This document shows positions 17,549-24,391 of a DNA stretch of 37,437 nt, one piece after another. Within the stretch, counting starts at the first letter, position 1. Every line of letters starts with the position of its first letter. The notes under the pieces were generated by a model. It was not told the DNA's origin. It made no database searches and saw only the letters and a list, made by a program, of their open reading frames with translations. The stretch is from Janthinobacterium sp. (GTDB lineage: Bacteria; Pseudomonadota; Gammaproteobacteria; Burkholderiales; Burkholderiaceae_D): positions 1 to 37,437 of the forward strand of contig JANXSQ010000177.1 in assembly GCA_025356595.1 (NCBI GenBank), read 5' to 3'. Both the position numbers and the translations under genes were made by a program.

Positions 17549-18331
17549 ATGAGGACTGCGCTGTGTGTCGCCCTGTTGGCGCTGGCCGCGCCGGGCGCCG
17601 GCGCGACGCTGCTGCACTGCGTCTCGCTCGACTATCCGCCCCTGATCCAGAAGGACGCCGACGGCCTCGTGCACGGCCTGGCGGTGGACATCGTCGGCGC
17701 CGTGCTGCACCGCATGGGGCACACGCTGAGCGTCGAGGTCTTGCCCTGGGGCCGCGCGCAGGCGCTGGCGCGGCTGGGCGAGCGCGATTGCATCTTCACG
17801 ATTTTCCACTCGGAGGAGCGGGCCCGCTATCTTGATTTCAGCCGCGAATCGCTGCTGCCGCAGATCATCTATTTCTACGCCCGCCGGGGCGACGCGCCGG
17901 CCTTCGCCGGCGACCTGGGCGCCTTGGCCGGGCGGCCCATCGGCACCGTCCTGAAGGTCAACTACGGCGCCCGCTTCGAGGCCGCCCGCGCCGGCCTGGC
18001 GATCCAGGAAGTGTCCACGCTGGAGCAGAATTTCCGCAAGCTGGCGCTGGGCCGCATCGACCTCACGCCCAGCAATCTGTACACGGCTACGTATACGCTG
18101 GGCATGCTGGAGGGGTCGGGCATCGCCGCGCGCATCGTGCAACTGGCGCAGCCGATAGACAGCGTGCCCAGCTTTATCGGCTTCGCCAAGGGCCGCCACC
18201 TGACGGCGCTGCGCGACCAGTTCGACGTCGAGCTGCGCGCCTTCGTCGCCGGCGGCGCCTACCGCCGCCTGCTGGAGCAACACCACATCGAGATCACGCC
18301 GGAGCTGGCGCGTTTCCTGGCGCCGAAATGA
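17549..18331 (+). CDS. SBP_bac_3-type periplasmic substrate-binding protein (third of three)
   Basis: A 260-aa exported protein. The frame is open far upstream, but the ATG at 17549 is preceded by GGGGGAGGG and starts a signal peptide (RTALCVALLALAAPGAGA). SBP marks: LDYPPLIQKDADGLVHGL, VDIVGAVLHRMGHTL, the PWGRAQAL motif, RARYLDFSRE, and LAGRPIGTVLKVNYG. It shares the PP...PWxRA pattern with the two SBPs at 12907-13695 and 14121-14945 but is clearly divergent from both. There are no permease or ATPase genes. Likely an independent ligand sensor or scavenging protein. Confidence 0.83.
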   Translation: MRTALCVALLALAAPGAGATLLHCVSLDYPPLIQKDADGLVHGLAVDIVGAVLHRMGHTLSVEVLPWGRAQALARLGERDCIFTIFHSEERARYLDFSRESLLPQIIYFYARRGDAPAFAGDLGALAGRPIGTVLKVNYGARFEAARAGLAIQEVSTLEQNFRKLALGRIDLTPSNLYTATYTLGMLEGSGIAARIVQLAQPIDSVPSFIGFAKGRHLTALRDQFDVELRAFVAGGAYRRLLEQHHIEITPELARFLAPK

Positions 18332-18428
18332 GGCGGGGCCGCCGCGCCGTCCGCATGGGACGGCGGGCGGACGCCGGCGTGGCCGAAAACGGATCAAGCC
18401 GCCCACGCGCGGCCGGCCATTCAAATTC

Positions 18429-18457
18429 TTGCATATTTATGCGTCAGCTTGCATACT
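18429..18457 (+). promoter_or_regulatory. Promoter of the HTH-pnuC-nadR operon with internal palindrome
   Basis: TTGCAT (18429-18434), a 17-base spacer, then CATACT (18452-18457). GCATA-TT-TATGC (18431-18442) is a palindrome overlapping the -35 and spacer, and CTTGCATA occurs twice, 20 bases apart. The layout suits autoregulation by the HTH protein encoded next. Confidence 0.5.
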
Positions 18458-18487
18458 GCCAGCCCAGTCCCCGCCAGCGCGCCCTTC

Positions 18488-18766
18488 ATGAAGCCATGCC
18501 CCGTCCCCGAACCGCAGGAAGAAGCGCGCATGCGCGCGGTGCTGCTGCGCGGCCTGGAAGCGTGGTTGCATGAGGCGGGCCTGACGCAAACGGCGGCCGC
18601 CGCCATGCTCGGCACCACGCAGGCGCGCGTTTCCGACATCAAGCAGGGCAAGACCCGCCAGTTCAGCCTGGACCTGCTGGTGCGCCTGGCCGCGCGCGCC
18701 GGCCTGGCGCCGCGCATCACCGTGGGCGCGGCGCCGTCCATCCTCCCACCTGACCCGCACCCATGA
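18488..18766 (+). CDS. XRE/HTH_37-type transcriptional regulator
   Basis: A 92-aa protein with one helix-turn-helix: LTQTAAAAMLGTTQARVSDIKQGK (32-55), then FSLDLLVRLAARAGL. This matches the XRE-like HTH_37 group, which includes HigA-like antitoxins, but no toxin gene is adjacent. The ATG at 18488 has a poor ribosome site; an in-frame TTG at 18449 lies inside the proposed promoter and is less likely. Its last four bases overlap the ATG of the transporter gene (ATGA), so it probably controls the downstream transport operon. Confidence 0.82.
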   Translation: MKPCPVPEPQEEARMRAVLLRGLEAWLHEAGLTQTAAAAMLGTTQARVSDIKQGKTRQFSLDLLVRLAARAGLAPRITVGAAPSILPPDPHP

Positions 18767-19380
18767 CACAAACGTTCGCCTGGCTCGGCTTGAGCACCAG
18801 CCCGCTGGAATTGATCTCCTTCCTGCTGGCGCTGTGCAATGTGCTGCTCAACATCCGCCAAAGCCACTGGGCCTGGTTGTTCGCCATCGTCTCCTCGGCC
18901 ACCTACGCGCTGGTCTTCTTCGACGCGCGCCTGTACGGCGACATGGGCTTGCAACTGGTTTTCATCGCCATCTCCATCTGGGGTTGGTGGCAATGGTTGC
19001 GCGGCGCCGCCCTGGGCCTGCAATTGCCGGTGACGCGCCTGGACGGACGCGGCTGGCGGGCGGCCGGCGCCGGCTGGCTGCTCGGCTTCGTCGCGCTGGC
19101 CTGGTTCCTGAAGAGCTACACCGACACCGACGTGCCGCACGCGGACGGCTTCCTGACGGCCGGCAGCCTGCTCGGCCAGTTGCTGCTGTCGCGCAAGAAG
19201 CTGGAGAACTGGCATGTCTGGATCGTCGTCGACCTGCTCTACGTCGGCCTGTATGTGTACAAGAACTTGATGTTGACGGCGCTGTTGTACGCGGTCTTCG
19301 TGGCGATGGCGGTGCTGGGCCTGCGCGCCTGGCGCGGCGCGGCCGGCGGCGCGGCGGCCGATGCGATGGTGTTGAAATGA
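18763..19380 (+). CDS. pnuC: PnuC-family vitamin transporter, likely thiamine type (PnuT)
   Basis: A 205-aa inner-membrane protein with about seven helices. The family pattern is clear: ELISFLLALCNVLLNIRQSHWAWLFAIVSSATYALVFFDARLYGDMGLQ, then the WGWWQW box and a late ENWHVWIVVDLLYVGLYVYKNL. PnuC proteins move nicotinamide riboside by facilitated diffusion with trapping by phosphorylation; the PnuT branch moves thiamine. Substrate cannot be read from sequence alone. The convergent receptor is under a TPP riboswitch, which favours thiamine; the downstream NadR-like kinase would by itself favour nicotinamide riboside. It overlaps both neighbours by ATGA. Confidence 0.87.
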   Translation: MTQTFAWLGLSTSPLELISFLLALCNVLLNIRQSHWAWLFAIVSSATYALVFFDARLYGDMGLQLVFIAISIWGWWQWLRGAALGLQLPVTRLDGRGWRAAGAGWLLGFVALAWFLKSYTDTDVPHADGFLTAGSLLGQLLLSRKKLENWHVWIVVDLLYVGLYVYKNLMLTALLYAVFVAMAVLGLRAWRGAAGGAAADAMVLK

Positions 19381-19943
19381 GCGGACGGGTGTGCCAACGG
19401 GTGGCGATCCTGGGCGCTGAGTCGTCCGGCAAATCGACGCTGGCGGCCGCGCTGGCGGCGCGCTACGGGACGCTGTGGGTGCCGGAGTACTTGCGCGAAT
19501 TCGTCGACACGCGCGGTCGCGTGCCGCTCGCCGCCGAGCAGGGCGGCATCGCCGCGATGCAGGTCGAGCGCGAGGACGCCGCCGCCGCGCGGGCCACGGA
19601 CTTGCTCTTCTGCGACACCACGCCCTTGATGACGGCGCTCTACAGCCGTTACTATTTCCACGGCGTCGACGCCGCGCTGGCCGCGCTGACGGCGGCGCAG
19701 CGCTACGACTACACGCTGGTGACGGCGCCCGACAGCCCCTGGGTGGCCGACGGCCTGCAGCGCGAATCGGAAACGGTGCGCCAGCAGATACACCAATTGC
19801 TGTTAAGCGAACTGGCGCGGCGCGCCATCCCCTATCTGCTGGTGGGCGGCGGCCTGGAACAGCGCCTGCTGCAGGCCGGGCAATTGCTCGGCCCGCGCGG
19901 GGCGGACCGGGGCGGCCCCATCCCGCAAGGCCTTGGCGCTTAA
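19377..19943 (+). CDS. NadR-like kinase (AAA_28), probable vitamin/nucleoside kinase
   Basis: A 188-aa P-loop kinase resembling the ribosylnicotinamide-kinase domain of NadR. The Walker A is GAESSGKST (13-21). An EYLREFVDTRG segment follows, then a Walker B-like DLLFCDTTPL, then a LID-like region rich in Arg. The adenylyltransferase and HTH parts of full NadR are absent. Translation is coupled to the transporter gene (ATGA), so it likely traps the imported vitamin by phosphorylation: nicotinamide riboside if PnuC is classical, or a thiamine-related substrate given the TPP-controlled receptor. Its stop overlaps the stop of the convergent receptor gene. Confidence 0.8.
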   Translation: MSGRVCQRVAILGAESSGKSTLAAALAARYGTLWVPEYLREFVDTRGRVPLAAEQGGIAAMQVEREDAAAARATDLLFCDTTPLMTALYSRYYFHGVDAALAALTAAQRYDYTLVTAPDSPWVADGLQRESETVRQQIHQLLLSELARRAIPYLLVGGGLEQRLLQAGQLLGPRGADRGGPIPQGLGA

Positions 19944-22093
19944 AAGTCGAACTGCGCCGACACCTTGAAGGTGCGCGTCGCGCCCGGTAGCAGGTAACCG
20001 CCCAGTTCCGGCGTCACGTCGCGCCAGTAGAAGCGGTTCAGCGCGTTGTCGACGTTGGCGCGGAAAATCGTCGCCGTGGCGCCGATGCGGGTCGCGTAGG
20101 CCGCGCCCAGATTCAGCAGATGGTAGCCGCCCACCATCACGGTGTTTTCCTTGTCGAAGGCCTTCTTGCCGGAGTACAGCCAGGTGCCGTTCAGCTTCAG
20201 GCCGGCCAGTTGCGGCACGGCGTAGTCGGCGTAGACCGAGGACTTGAAGGCCGGCACGTCGGTCAGGCGCTTGCCGTCGGTATCGCTCAGGCCGGTGCCC
20301 GACTGCTGCGTGTTGAGCGCCATCGCCGACACGCCCAGGCTCAGGTCGGGCGTCACTTTTCCATGCGCGGCCAGTTCCAGGCCAAGGTTGCGTACCTGGC
20401 CCTTGCGCACGAAGTAGTTGTCGGCGTCGGTGTATTCGAGGCCCTTCTTGATCTGGAAAACGGTCGCCGACACCATCAGCTCGCGCGACAGTTCCGCCTT
20501 GACGCCGATTTCGACCTGCTTCGATTTGCCCGGCGCCAGCGCGGTGTCCTGATTGGCGGTGCCCAAGGGGGCAATGCCGCCGTGTTCCAGGCCCTGCGAG
20601 TAGGCGGCGTAGACGGCGACGTTGTCGCGCGGATTGTAGACCAGCGCCAGATTAGGCAGCGCGAAGCCCTCGTCGCTCGAGCTGACGATGAAGGCGCCCG
20701 TCGTCTCGTCGCTGCGCGCCACCTGGCTGCGCCGCACCTGCACGTAACGCAGGCCCGCATGCAGCTTCCACTGCGCGGACAGGGTCAGGATGTCCTGCGC
20801 GAAGACGGCGCGCTCGTGTTCGCTGCGGCGCTCGCTCACCGGGCCGGACGGCGCGTCCGGTTCCGCCAGCATGACCGGGCGATAGATGTTGCTCGTGCCG
20901 GCCAGCACCCAGCCATAGTCGCCGAAGCTGTCCTTGCGCTGGAAATACGAGGCGCCGGCGGTGAATGCGTGCTGCAGGCCGGCCGCGGCGAATTTGCCCT
21001 GGATCAGCGCTTGCGCGGCCAGGGGGGATTTCTTCTCGCCCAGGCTTTTGTAGTTGACGACGTCATAGTCGCCGTTGGCGCAGAAACCCGAGTACAGCCC
21101 GCCGGGCGTGCAGCCGGAAGGGAAGGCCGTGTAGTCGTCGCGCTTGAAGGAGTGGCGGTTGGCCGACAGCGTGGCGCTCCATTCCGGGTTGAACTGGTAC
21201 TGGAAGCGCAGGCCGATGTTGCTGCTCTGCGTGGCGACCGGCCGGCTCCAGGCTTGATTGTTCAGCATGGCATCGCCCGAGACGCCGCTCGGCAGCGTGG
21301 TGCCGCCCAGCAGTTGGAAACCGGGCGCCGACACTTGCGACTTGTCCTGGTAATCGGCGTCCAGTTGCAGCAGGGCCCGGGGCGAAATCTGCCAGTCGAA
21401 GGCGCCGGAGACGAATTTACGGTTGCCGTCGGCGCCCTCGATGTAGGAGCGCATGCGCTCGGCGGCGGCGTTGATGCGGTAGCCGAAGCGGCGATCCTCG
21501 AAGCGCCCGCCCAGGTCGATGCTGCCGTACAGCGTGCCGCGCTCGCTGGCGGCCACAGTGACCGAGCGCAGCGCCGTGTTGGTGGGGCGCTTGACGATGT
21601 AGTCGACCAGGCCGCCCGGCGCGGCGACGCCGGCCTGGAAGCCGGACAGGCCCTTCAGCACTTCGACGCGCTCCTTGTTCTCCAGCGGAATTTGGGTGTC
21701 GGCGGGGATGGCCAGGCCGTCCTTGCGGTAGCTCGAGCTGTTGTCGAGCTGGAAGCCGCGGATCGAGAACTGTTCCGCGTAGCCGACCGCGTTGTAGGCG
21801 TCGCCGACGCTGGCGTCGAATTTCATGGCGTCGCTGGTGGAGCGGATCTGCAGGTCCTGCATCTGGGCGCGCGTCAGCACGCTCACGGCGGCGGGCGTCT
21901 GCAGCAGCGGCGCGTCGCCGAAGCCGGCCACCGAGGCGCGCGTGGCGGCGTCGCCCCTGCTGCCGGTGACGATCACTTCGGGCATGCTCTGCTCGCTCTG
22001 CTCGCTCTGCTGGGCCGCGGCGGAGGCGGAGGCGGAGAACGCCTGCAGGATCGCCAGCGCGATGACGGAAACGGATAAATTGGGTGTGGACAT
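19940..22093 (-). CDS. TPP-riboswitch-controlled TonB-dependent receptor (thiamine uptake)
   Basis: A 717-aa outer-membrane receptor. I choose the ATG at 22093, where a signal peptide begins (STPNLSVSVIALAILQAFSA...), not the frame extending to 22201, which would run into the riboswitch. The plug has PEVIVTGSRGD, QTPAAVSVLTRAQMQDL, FSIRGFQLDNSSSYRKDGL, ERVEVLKGLSGFQAGVAAPGGLVDYIVKRP; the barrel ends NRFYWRDV...FKVSAQFDF. The domain pattern is that of FhuA/FcuA-like siderophore receptors, but the riboswitch points to thiamine or a thiamine compound as ligand. Convergent with the pnuC-nadR operon, the stops overlapping by 4 bp. Confidence 0.9.
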   Translation of the reverse strand: MSTPNLSVSVIALAILQAFSASASAAAQQSEQSEQSMPEVIVTGSRGDAATRASVAGFGDAPLLQTPAAVSVLTRAQMQDLQIRSTSDAMKFDASVGDAYNAVGYAEQFSIRGFQLDNSSSYRKDGLAIPADTQIPLENKERVEVLKGLSGFQAGVAAPGGLVDYIVKRPTNTALRSVTVAASERGTLYGSIDLGGRFEDRRFGYRINAAAERMRSYIEGADGNRKFVSGAFDWQISPRALLQLDADYQDKSQVSAPGFQLLGGTTLPSGVSGDAMLNNQAWSRPVATQSSNIGLRFQYQFNPEWSATLSANRHSFKRDDYTAFPSGCTPGGLYSGFCANGDYDVVNYKSLGEKKSPLAAQALIQGKFAAAGLQHAFTAGASYFQRKDSFGDYGWVLAGTSNIYRPVMLAEPDAPSGPVSERRSEHERAVFAQDILTLSAQWKLHAGLRYVQVRRSQVARSDETTGAFIVSSSDEGFALPNLALVYNPRDNVAVYAAYSQGLEHGGIAPLGTANQDTALAPGKSKQVEIGVKAELSRELMVSATVFQIKKGLEYTDADNYFVRKGQVRNLGLELAAHGKVTPDLSLGVSAMALNTQQSGTGLSDTDGKRLTDVPAFKSSVYADYAVPQLAGLKLNGTWLYSGKKAFDKENTVMVGGYHLLNLGAAYATRIGATATIFRANVDNALNRFYWRDVTPELGGYLLPGATRTFKVSAQFDF

Positions 22094-22111
22094 AGTGTGC
22101 TCGTGGTTCAG

Positions 22112-22126
22112 GTCGGCGTTGCCGAC
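22112..22126 (-). promoter_or_regulatory. Hairpin between TPP riboswitch and receptor start codon
   Basis: GTCGGC-AAC-GCCGAC (minus strand), a 6-bp perfect stem whose base lies about 18 bases before the ATG at 22093. It has no T-run, so it could take part in a translational expression platform; this is inference. Confidence 0.35.
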
Positions 22127-22187
22127 ATGCTGCTTGTTCGGCCGGGTGCCAACGCAGGAGCAATCAAAGAAGGGGGACTTTGCGCTT

Positions 22188-22263
22188 TCCTTCGCTGGCA
22201 TTATCCAGATCAGGTACGGAGGGTATCTCTCACCCGGAAACAGCGTTTCCAGGACCCCTAGCG
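22188..22263 (-). promoter_or_regulatory. TPP (thiamine pyrophosphate) riboswitch, THI element
   Basis: Read on the minus strand, it starts with a GGGGT box, continues with GGGTGAGAGATACCC (the TPP pyrimidine-sensing arm, normally CTGAGA...ACCC), and ends with ACCTGATCTGGATAATGCCA followed by GCG, the nearly invariant 3' THI-box core. It lies about 95 bases before the receptor start. TPP binding would shut expression off, so the receptor is made when thiamine is scarce. Confidence 0.97.
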
Positions 22264-22402
22264 AGGCCGAAGCTTATCACGAACGCCGCCGCGCCGCGCC
22301 CGCCGCCGACATTTTTACAACAGTGGCGCGGCGCGCGCGGCGCTTGAGCTTTTGCCGCCGGCGGTGGAGAATGCGGCCATGCCAACCATGAAGGGATGCA
22401 CG

Positions 22403-22702
22403 ATGCCACACGAAGAATTGCAGGAAGCGGCCGGGGCCTTGCCGGCGCCGACCCTGGACATGCACCGCGCCGTCGCCGCGCTGAGCGAAAACCTGGCGGC
22501 GCTGGACGCCAACAACCAGCGCGTCGAGGCCTGCACCGACCCGGAACTGCGCCGCGTGCTGGTGCACCGCGGCGACGCCGCGCGCAAGCAGGTGGCCATG
22601 TTGCTGGAATGGATGCGCCGGCGCGACGCCCGCCTCGACAAGGAGCTCAAGGACGCCCTGTTCAAGGCCGGCCCCATCGTCGCGCCCTACCATTACGAGT
22701 AG
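22403..22702 (+). CDS. Encapsulated-ferritin-like (EncFtn) protein lacking ferroxidase ligands
   Basis: A 99-aa two-helix protein. The ATG at 22403 has AAGGGA seven bases upstream. The pattern MHRAVAALSENLAAL, NNQRVEACTDPELRRVLVHR, VAMLLEWMRRRD and ELKDALFKAGPI aligns without gaps (offset 2) to encapsulated ferritins as I recall the Rhodospirillum rubrum sequence. In those, E32, E62 and H65 form the ferroxidase centre, E31/E34 an entry site, and W38 lies nearby. Here the equivalents are N30, A60, Q63, E29/A32 and A36. All three iron ligands are gone although the scaffold is kept. It is the usual length but has no encapsulin-targeting tail; no encapsulin gene is in the window. It may be a structural or regulatory paralogue, or decaying. 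Confidence 0.72.
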   Translation: MPHEELQEAAGALPAPTLDMHRAVAALSENLAALDANNQRVEACTDPELRRVLVHRGDAARKQVAMLLEWMRRRDARLDKELKDALFKAGPIVAPYHYE

Positions 22703-22770
22703 TCCGCTGCGCCGCGATTTCCGATCCTGGCGTATGGTTCGGGAAGGTCGACGAAGATGAGGGCATGCGC

Positions 22771-23238
22771 ATGAAGCTGTTGCCGTACGAAGAAGGTTCC
22801 TGGTTCGCCGTGCCCCTGTCCGGCGGCGGCTACGCCACCGGCGTGGTGGCCAGGACGGCGCCGGCCGGGCGCATCATCCTGGCTTACCTGTTCGGGCCGC
22901 GGCGCCGCGTCGTGCCGGCCCTGGCCGAGCTGGAAACGCTGCAGGCGCACCAGGCCCTGCGCCATCTGCGCACCGGCGACCTGGGACTGGTCAACGAACG
23001 CTGGCCGGTGATCGGCGTCTCCGACGGCTGGGAGCGCGACGCCTGGCCCATGCCCTCGTTCATCCGCCGCGCCGAGCAACTGAAGCTGGCCTGGCGCGCC
23101 ACCTACGCCGACGCCGATCCGGGCAAGCCGGAGCGCGAGGAATCGGTGCCCTTCGACACGCCGAACCTGGAAAACGATTCCCTGTACGGCTACGGCTCGA
23201 CCGAAATGCTGCTCAGTAAGCTGCTGGCGTCGGCCTAA
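22771..23238 (+). CDS. Imm26-family immunity-like protein
   Basis: A 155-aa cytosolic protein with the Imm26 pattern: GSWFAVPLSGGGYATGVVAR, then LAYLFGPRR, HLRTGDLGLVNERWPVIGVSDGWERDAWPMP. Imm26 proteins usually protect against partner toxins in polymorphic toxin (contact-dependent or type VI) systems, but many are orphans of unknown role. No toxin gene is visible here. The ATG at 22771 has GAGGG seven bases before it; ATG 22765 is an alternative. It lies 68 bases after the EncFtn-like gene on the same strand, so the two may share a transcript. Confidence 0.7.
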   Translation: MKLLPYEEGSWFAVPLSGGGYATGVVARTAPAGRIILAYLFGPRRRVVPALAELETLQAHQALRHLRTGDLGLVNERWPVIGVSDGWERDAWPMPSFIRRAEQLKLAWRATYADADPGKPEREESVPFDTPNLENDSLYGYGSTEMLLSKLLASA

Positions 23239-23265
23239 GGGAACGCCGGGCAATCGACGTTTTTG

Positions 23266-23440
23266 ACGCCGGGTGCGCTTTGCCACACTTTGGCAGCCCG
23301 CGTTCCCGAGTGCCGCCACTTCGTCACCGCGCAGCAGCGCGTGCGCCCGCGTGACGTCGCCAACCCTGCCGGCGGCGAGCATGACGGCGTGCATCGGCGT
23401 CCGTTTCATTCCCCGGCTCGCCCACCCCAAAGTGCTCAAC
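23266..23440 (-). pseudogene. IS5-family transposase relic, C-terminal half
   Basis: The minus-strand translation HAVMLAAGRVGDVTRAHALL then RGDEVAALGNAGCQSVAKR matches the region of IS5-type DDE transposases that reads 'GLVHTV..TAANVHDVTQAHALLHGDE...DAGYQGVEKR'. The second catalytic Asp region has mutated (DAGY to NAGC). Just upstream, another frame reads HFGVGEP, like the HIGVD box, so at least one frameshift is present. No terminal inverted repeat was seen. Confidence 0.7.
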
Positions 23441-23504
23441 GAGGTCAAAACCGCCCGGCCGGCCTGAAAAAGACAACCGCGGGCGCTGGAAACGACTGGG
23501 GCGT

Positions 23505-24209
23505 TTACGTCTTGCGGCGCGCCACGAAGCCCATCAGAGCAAGGCCGGCGAGTAGCATGGCGTAGTTTTCCGGCTCGGGAACAGCGCTGATTGTGACGCC
23601 ATTGACGGTGAGGAAATCAACGGTCGCGCCGAAGTAGGCGTCTTGACTTCCTGAAATGGAGAAATATGAAAGAGATGAAAAGGATGGACCGGAAGTGTCT
23701 TGTGATATTTTCCGCGTAAAGTCCGCAGTCCCCACGAAAGCGCTTGTCTCGCTATGAACAGTTTGGTCAGAAGTAAATTCGTCGCCGGCGGCCGTGTGTC
23801 CTTGCTGACCGCTAAAAATATAATCGACAAATCCATGAGGACTTCCATGGGAGGTGTCATCGGCAATATATTGTTGTCTAGAACTGGTCGAAGCGGAGCG
23901 GAACGTGACGCTATGACCGTTGATCGTGACCGTATCGGTAAAAGCCGGACCATCCCCCGCCAAATTCTGGTAATCGCTACCGTTGCTTCCGGAAGTCCAT
24001 TGTGCGCGGTCGGTACTGGCGGTGACCGACTGTGTGAATGACAGCCCGTTCAGGTTCTGACCGGCGGTCCCGAAAACCCCCGTCCAGTCGATACCGGCGC
24101 GGATATGGCCTTGGGTTGTTACCGTCCAAGTCTGGGACGCCTCGGCGGTAAGGGCAAGGGTGCTGAATGCGAGTACGGAGGCGATTGCGAAGGATTTGAC
24201 GGTCATCAT
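23505..24209 (-). CDS. PEP-CTERM sorting domain-containing secreted protein
   Basis: A 234-aa exported protein. It has a signal peptide (to about TAEAS, 25), a Ser/Thr-rich beta-type body with no recognised domain, and the C-terminal tail VPEPENYAMLLAGLALMGF then VARRK. The PEPENYAMLLAGLALMG form is the common PEP-CTERM variant of betaproteobacteria. It is probably processed by an exosortase and anchored or released at the surface. The gene is less GC-rich than its neighbours and sits between two halves of a decayed transposase, suggesting it arrived as an insertion. Confidence 0.87.
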   Translation of the reverse strand: MMTVKSFAIASVLAFSTLALTAEASQTWTVTTQGHIRAGIDWTGVFGTAGQNLNGLSFTQSVTASTDRAQWTSGSNGSDYQNLAGDGPAFTDTVTINGHSVTFRSASTSSRQQYIADDTSHGSPHGFVDYIFSGQQGHTAAGDEFTSDQTVHSETSAFVGTADFTRKISQDTSGPSFSSLSYFSISGSQDAYFGATVDFLTVNGVTISAVPEPENYAMLLAGLALMGFVARRKT

Positions 24210-24330
24210 AGCTTTCTCATATTGGTTGTCCGCCGGGCAGCGAGGGTAATCAATTGCTATATTTTAAATTTTAAATAAAAAAATGACAACAACTAGTTGT
24301 TTTAAATTAAATTATTTATCGATAGGAGCG
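24210..24330. promoter_or_regulatory. AT-rich upstream region of the PEP-CTERM gene with 14-bp palindrome
   Basis: About 100 bases of very AT-rich DNA. AACAACTAGTTGTT at 24288-24301 is a perfect 14-bp palindrome. The tract ATTTTAAATTTTAAAT (24261-24276) lies closer to the gene. On the minus strand ATCGATAAATAA (near 24312-24323) repeats the core of the repeats that bracket the hybrid kinase. A palindromic operator plus an UP-like or H-NS-type AT tract is a reasonable reading. Confidence 0.45.
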
Positions 24331-24391
24331 GCCATGGGGCGTCGCCCGATTTCCATCGGCGCGCACCGCCTTCGGAGCGCGCACAAAAAAA

